In this document: positions 61,318-64,000 of the stretch, in pieces
Numbering within the stretch: the stretch's first letter is position 1
Layout: every line of letters starts with the position of its first letter
NCBI RefSeq assembly: GCF_018919065.1
Contig: NZ_JAHLQG010000049.1
Coordinates: 1-64,000, forward strand
DNA length: 64,000 nt
DNA from: Blautia sp. MSJ-9
Lineage (GTDB): Bacteria; Bacillota; Clostridia; Lachnospirales; Lachnospiraceae
Reading direction: 5' to 3'
The notes under the pieces: generated by a model
What the model was told of the DNA's origin: nothing
What the model saw: the letters and a program-made list of their open reading frames with translations, nothing else
Databases searched by the model: none
Position numbers and translations under genes: made by a program

Positions 61318-63231
61318 ATGGGTGTGAATTTTATATTGCAGGGGGCAGAAGAGGATATCAGCAGGATTGAGAAGGGAACAAAAATTCTGCAGGAAGAATG
61401 GAATGTCGAAAGTCAGAAAAAAGGGACTGTTTTTTCTGATATTAAGGTAAATGTGAGTTTCCATGAAGGGATGGAACTTGAAATAAAACAGGTGAATGAA
61501 GATGTGGAAATTTGCTGCCATGAACCGGCGCATTTTTTCAGAGCATTGAATTGGGTGCAGAAACATCTGAAAGATACAGAAGGCAAATCTGAGAAAAGGG
61601 AAACTGCATATTTCACAGGAAACGGTCTGATGCTGGACTGTTCCCGCAACGCAGTATTTACGGTAGAGAAAGTAAAAGAAATGATCCGTACACTGGCAAA
61701 AATGGGTCTGAACCGACTGCTTCTTTACACAGAAGACACTTACGAGGTAGCGGATCTGCCATATTTCGGAGCTTACAGAGGAAGATATACAAAAGAAGAA
61801 ATACAGGAAATGGATACATATGCGCAGATATTCGGGATTGAACTGATTCCGTGCATTCAGACTCTTGCGCATCTCCACAATGTGTTGAAATGGCCGTCAG
61901 CGGAAGAAATTGTGGACACACCGGATATTTTGCAGGTGGGAAAAGAAGAGAGTTATGTTTTTATTGAGAAGCTTCTGACCGCAGTAAAGGACAGCTTCCA
62001 TACAAGACGTGTGCATCTGGGAATGGATGAAGCTGTCCAGCTTGGCCTGGGAAATTATCTGAAAGAAAATGGCTACAGAAACAGTTCAGAACTGATCAAA
62101 GAACATTGTACCCGTGTACTGGAAATCTGTAAGAAACTGGGACTGGAGCCTATGATCTGGAGTGATATGTACATCACTTCCAATACAGGAAAAAGCTACT
62201 ATGAAGTACCGGAAGATGCCGATTGCAGTGATTGGAAGAAGCCTGATCCGGAGCTTGGACTGGTGTACTGGGATTATTATAACAAAGATGAGAGTGTTTA
62301 CGAAAAAATGCTGAAAGTACATAAACAGCTTTCTGATAAGATTGTATTTGCAGGTGGATGCTGGATCTGGAACGGAATCGCACCAAACTATTCCAGAAGT
62401 TTTACCTGTACAAAATCAGCACTTTCTGCATGTAAAAAATATAAGGTACCGGAAGTGTTCTGCACAGCATGGCTGGACAATGGGGCGGAGACGCCAGTAG
62501 ATGCGATCCTGCCGGGAGCAGCATTATTTGCATATCTGGGATTTCATCAGGAATTTGACGAAGCAACGCTGGAAGAAGAGTTCAGAGATGCTGTGGAAAG
62601 TAGTCTAAAAGAGTTCCTGAAACTTGATAAATTTGACAGACTGTTCCTTGGTGATCAGGTGAATATGGCGTCTGAAAATCCTTCTAAATATCTGCTATAT
62701 CAGGATGCAATGCTTGGAATTTTTGATTATCATTTGAAGAATGCGGGAGCTTCTGAGTATTATAAAATGTTGGCAGAAGGACTGAAAAATAGTGCAGAGA
62801 TCTGTAAAAATCACACAGGATTTTTTGAATATTATCATTGTCTGGCAGAAATTCTGTCACAGAAATCGGAACTTGGTGTGCAGATAAAAGTGGCATATGA
62901 TGCACAAGATTTATCCACATTGAGACAGCTTTGTGAGGAAATCATTCCACATCTTACAGAGAAATTGTGGAAATTAAAAGAACTCAGAGAAGATTTGTGG
63001 ATGACAGATGCAAAGCCGTTCGGATACGAGCTGATCGATCTAAGAATGGGTGGTGTGATCACCCGTCTGGAAAGCAGCAGACGCAGACTTTTGAAGTATG
63101 TGGAAGGCAGAATCGACAAACTGGAAGAACTGGAAACTGAGAGAATCCCGTACTTTGCAGAAGGAAAACCGGCGATTGAAAATCACTGGCAGAGAGCTGT
63201 CAGTGGGGCAGATTTTACGGATACGATCTGA
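61318..63231 (+). CDS. GH20 beta-N-acetylhexosaminidase-like glycosidase
   Basis: A 637-aa protein without a signal peptide, hence probably intracellular. N-terminal alpha/beta domain (1-100), then the GH20 barrel: GLMLDCSRNAVFTVEKVKEM, LPYFGAYRGRYTKEEI and the catalytic Asp-Glu pair in VHLGMDEAVQLG; tryptophans in CWIWNGIAP and CTAWLDNG line the pocket. A helical C-terminal region (about 440-637) follows, as in exo-acting GH20 enzymes of gut Firmicutes. RBS AAAGGAGAAG. It would release GlcNAc or GalNAc for the nag pathway. Confidence 0.88.
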   Translation: MGVNFILQGAEEDISRIEKGTKILQEEWNVESQKKGTVFSDIKVNVSFHEGMELEIKQVNEDVEICCHEPAHFFRALNWVQKHLKDTEGKSEKRETAYFTGNGLMLDCSRNAVFTVEKVKEMIRTLAKMGLNRLLLYTEDTYEVADLPYFGAYRGRYTKEEIQEMDTYAQIFGIELIPCIQTLAHLHNVLKWPSAEEIVDTPDILQVGKEESYVFIEKLLTAVKDSFHTRRVHLGMDEAVQLGLGNYLKENGYRNSSELIKEHCTRVLEICKKLGLEPMIWSDMYITSNTGKSYYEVPEDADCSDWKKPDPELGLVYWDYYNKDESVYEKMLKVHKQLSDKIVFAGGCWIWNGIAPNYSRSFTCTKSALSACKKYKVPEVFCTAWLDNGAETPVDAILPGAALFAYLGFHQEFDEATLEEEFRDAVESSLKEFLKLDKFDRLFLGDQVNMASENPSKYLLYQDAMLGIFDYHLKNAGASEYYKMLAEGLKNSAEICKNHTGFFEYYHCLAEILSQKSELGVQIKVAYDAQDLSTLRQLCEEIIPHLTEKLWKLKELREDLWMTDAKPFGYELIDLRMGGVITRLESSRRRLLKYVEGRIDKLEELETERIPYFAEGKPAIENHWQRAVSGADFTDTI

Positions 63232-63315
63232 CCGAATCAACTGCAGGGCGGTTGATCAGTAATACATGAACAGCTTTTTTGACAAATATCAACTTGACAC
63301 GTACGAGGGGATGTG

Positions 63316-63396
63316 TAAGACTCTTATTATAATGAACAGTGATAGCATGACAATTCAGTAAAGAGTATCACTGTACTGTAATAAGAGTCTTATTTT
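63316..63396 (+). terminator. long hairpin with T tail between GH20 and phosphatase genes
   Basis: TAAGACTCTTATTA (63316-63329) pairs exactly with TAATAAGAGTCTTA (63379-63392), with an inner ACAGTGATA / TATCACTGT stem (63337-63345 with 63366-63374), and TTTT follows. It acts as a terminator or as a leader attenuator of the next gene. A TATAAT at 63328-63333 lies within the left arm but lacks a -35. Confidence 0.65.
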
Positions 63397-63418
63397 ATAC
63401 AGAAAGGAAACAATACAA

Positions 63419-64000
63419 ATGAGATTATTGATCGTACGACATGGAGACCCGGATTATTCTATTGATTCGCTTACTGAGAAAGGATGGAAGGAAGTAGAAT
63501 ATCTGTCGGAAAGACTGTCAAAACTTGATGTCAAAGACTTCTATGTCTCTCCTCTTGGAAGAGCAAAGGATACGGCATCTCTTACATTAAAGAAAATGAA
63601 CCGTACAGCAATAGAGTGTGACTGGCTTCAGGAATTTGATGTTCTGATCGATCGTCCGGACGTTACTGACAGACAGAAAAGAGTATGGGACTGGCTTCCC
63701 CAGGACTGGACACAGGACGAACGTTTCTATCAGTACGATCACTGGTATGAAAATGAAAGATTACAGAAATCAGATGCAAAGGGTTATTATGACTATGTAA
63801 CAGGGAAATTTGACGAGCTTCTGGCAGAGCATGGATATGTGCGTGAAGGACATTATTACAGAGTAGAGAAACCAAATGAAGATACATTGGTATTCTTTTG
63901 CCATTTTGGTCTGGAATGTGTGCTTCTTGCACATCTGATCGGTGCTTCTCCGATGGTGCTGTGGCACGGTTTTTGTGCTGCACCAAGTTCTGTGACAACT
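63419..64000 (+). CDS. histidine phosphatase (phosphoglycerate mutase-like) family protein, 3' end cut by the window
   Basis: At least 194 aa, open to the end of the window. The catalytic RHG is at the start (MRLLIVRHGDPDY), with SPLGRAKDTA (second arginine) and later FCHFGLECVLLAHLIG (second histidine). RBS GAAAGGAAA. These residues are those of phosphatases rather than of a specific mutase. Substrate unknown. Confidence 0.88.
   Translation, partial: MRLLIVRHGDPDYSIDSLTEKGWKEVEYLSERLSKLDVKDFYVSPLGRAKDTASLTLKKMNRTAIECDWLQEFDVLIDRPDVTDRQKRVWDWLPQDWTQDERFYQYDHWYENERLQKSDAKGYYDYVTGKFDELLAEHGYVREGHYYRVEKPNEDTLVFFCHFGLECVLLAHLIGASPMVLWHGFCAAPSSVTT

Overview
The window comes from a low-GC, spore-forming anaerobic Firmicute, most likely a gut Lachnospiraceae of the Blautia / Ruminococcus type. 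The grounds are strong AGGAGG-type ribosome binding sites, a spoIIID gene behind a sigma-E-like promoter, a YesM/YesN two-component system, many solute-binding-protein ABC importers and a plant-arabinan locus. The genus is an inference from gene content; no search was run.

Layout. 0-0.3 kb: 3' end of a 23S rRNA gene with a terminator directly behind it and no 5S gene. 0.3-0.6 kb: a long palindromic repeat. 0.9-10.6 kb: a galactose-type ABC importer (mglB-mglA-mglC), then a small membrane protein, an AraC-type response regulator, its histidine kinase, a membrane-anchored sugar-binding protein and a second, lipoprotein, MglB-like protein. 10.6-14.2 kb (minus strand): a BlaI-type repressor, a GNAT acetyltransferase and an M28 metallopeptidase, with a 144-bp MITE-like element upstream of the peptidase.

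14.5-23.2 kb: the most unusual part. Two separate cobalamin (B12) riboswitches, each behind its own strong promoter, control (i) an orphan type-I periplasmic-binding protein and (ii) a complete Nik/Dpp-type ABC importer (binding protein, two permeases, two ATPases) translationally coupled to a MATE exporter. I infer a B12-repressed uptake system for cobalt or a corrinoid. 23.3-28 kb continues the metal theme: a small HMA metallochaperone, a Zn/Cd-type P1B ATPase and its ArsR/SmtB sensor with a likely operator, an M14-like hydrolase whose His-rich tail is out of frame, and a DUF2284 putative metal-binding protein.

28-41.5 kb is mixed: a TetR regulator and lactaldehyde reductase (fucO), citC-citX without citrate lyase subunits, a phosphoribosyltransferase-like protein, a second MATE transporter, a small alarmone synthetase, an overlapping GGDEF / GGDEF-EAL pair, the serine/threonine symporter sstT and spoIIID.

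41.5-56.8 kb is an arabinan and arabinoside utilisation locus. It has an esterase, two GH51 arabinofuranosidases, a GH127 beta-L-arabinofuranosidase, an intracellular GH43, a secreted GH43 endo-arabinanase, an oligosaccharide ABC importer (binding protein and two permeases, no ATPase), and two paralogous ArsR-type regulators with a large C-terminal beta-rich domain. A shared palindrome, TTTTAG-N6-CTAAAA, lies in front of three of these transcription units and is proposed as the operator. 56.9-63.2 kb is an amino-sugar catabolic locus: RpiR regulator, nagB, nagA, nanE, a decayed RpiR remnant and a GH20 hexosaminidase. The window ends inside a histidine-phosphatase gene.

No CRISPR array, tRNA gene, prophage or intact transposase was seen.
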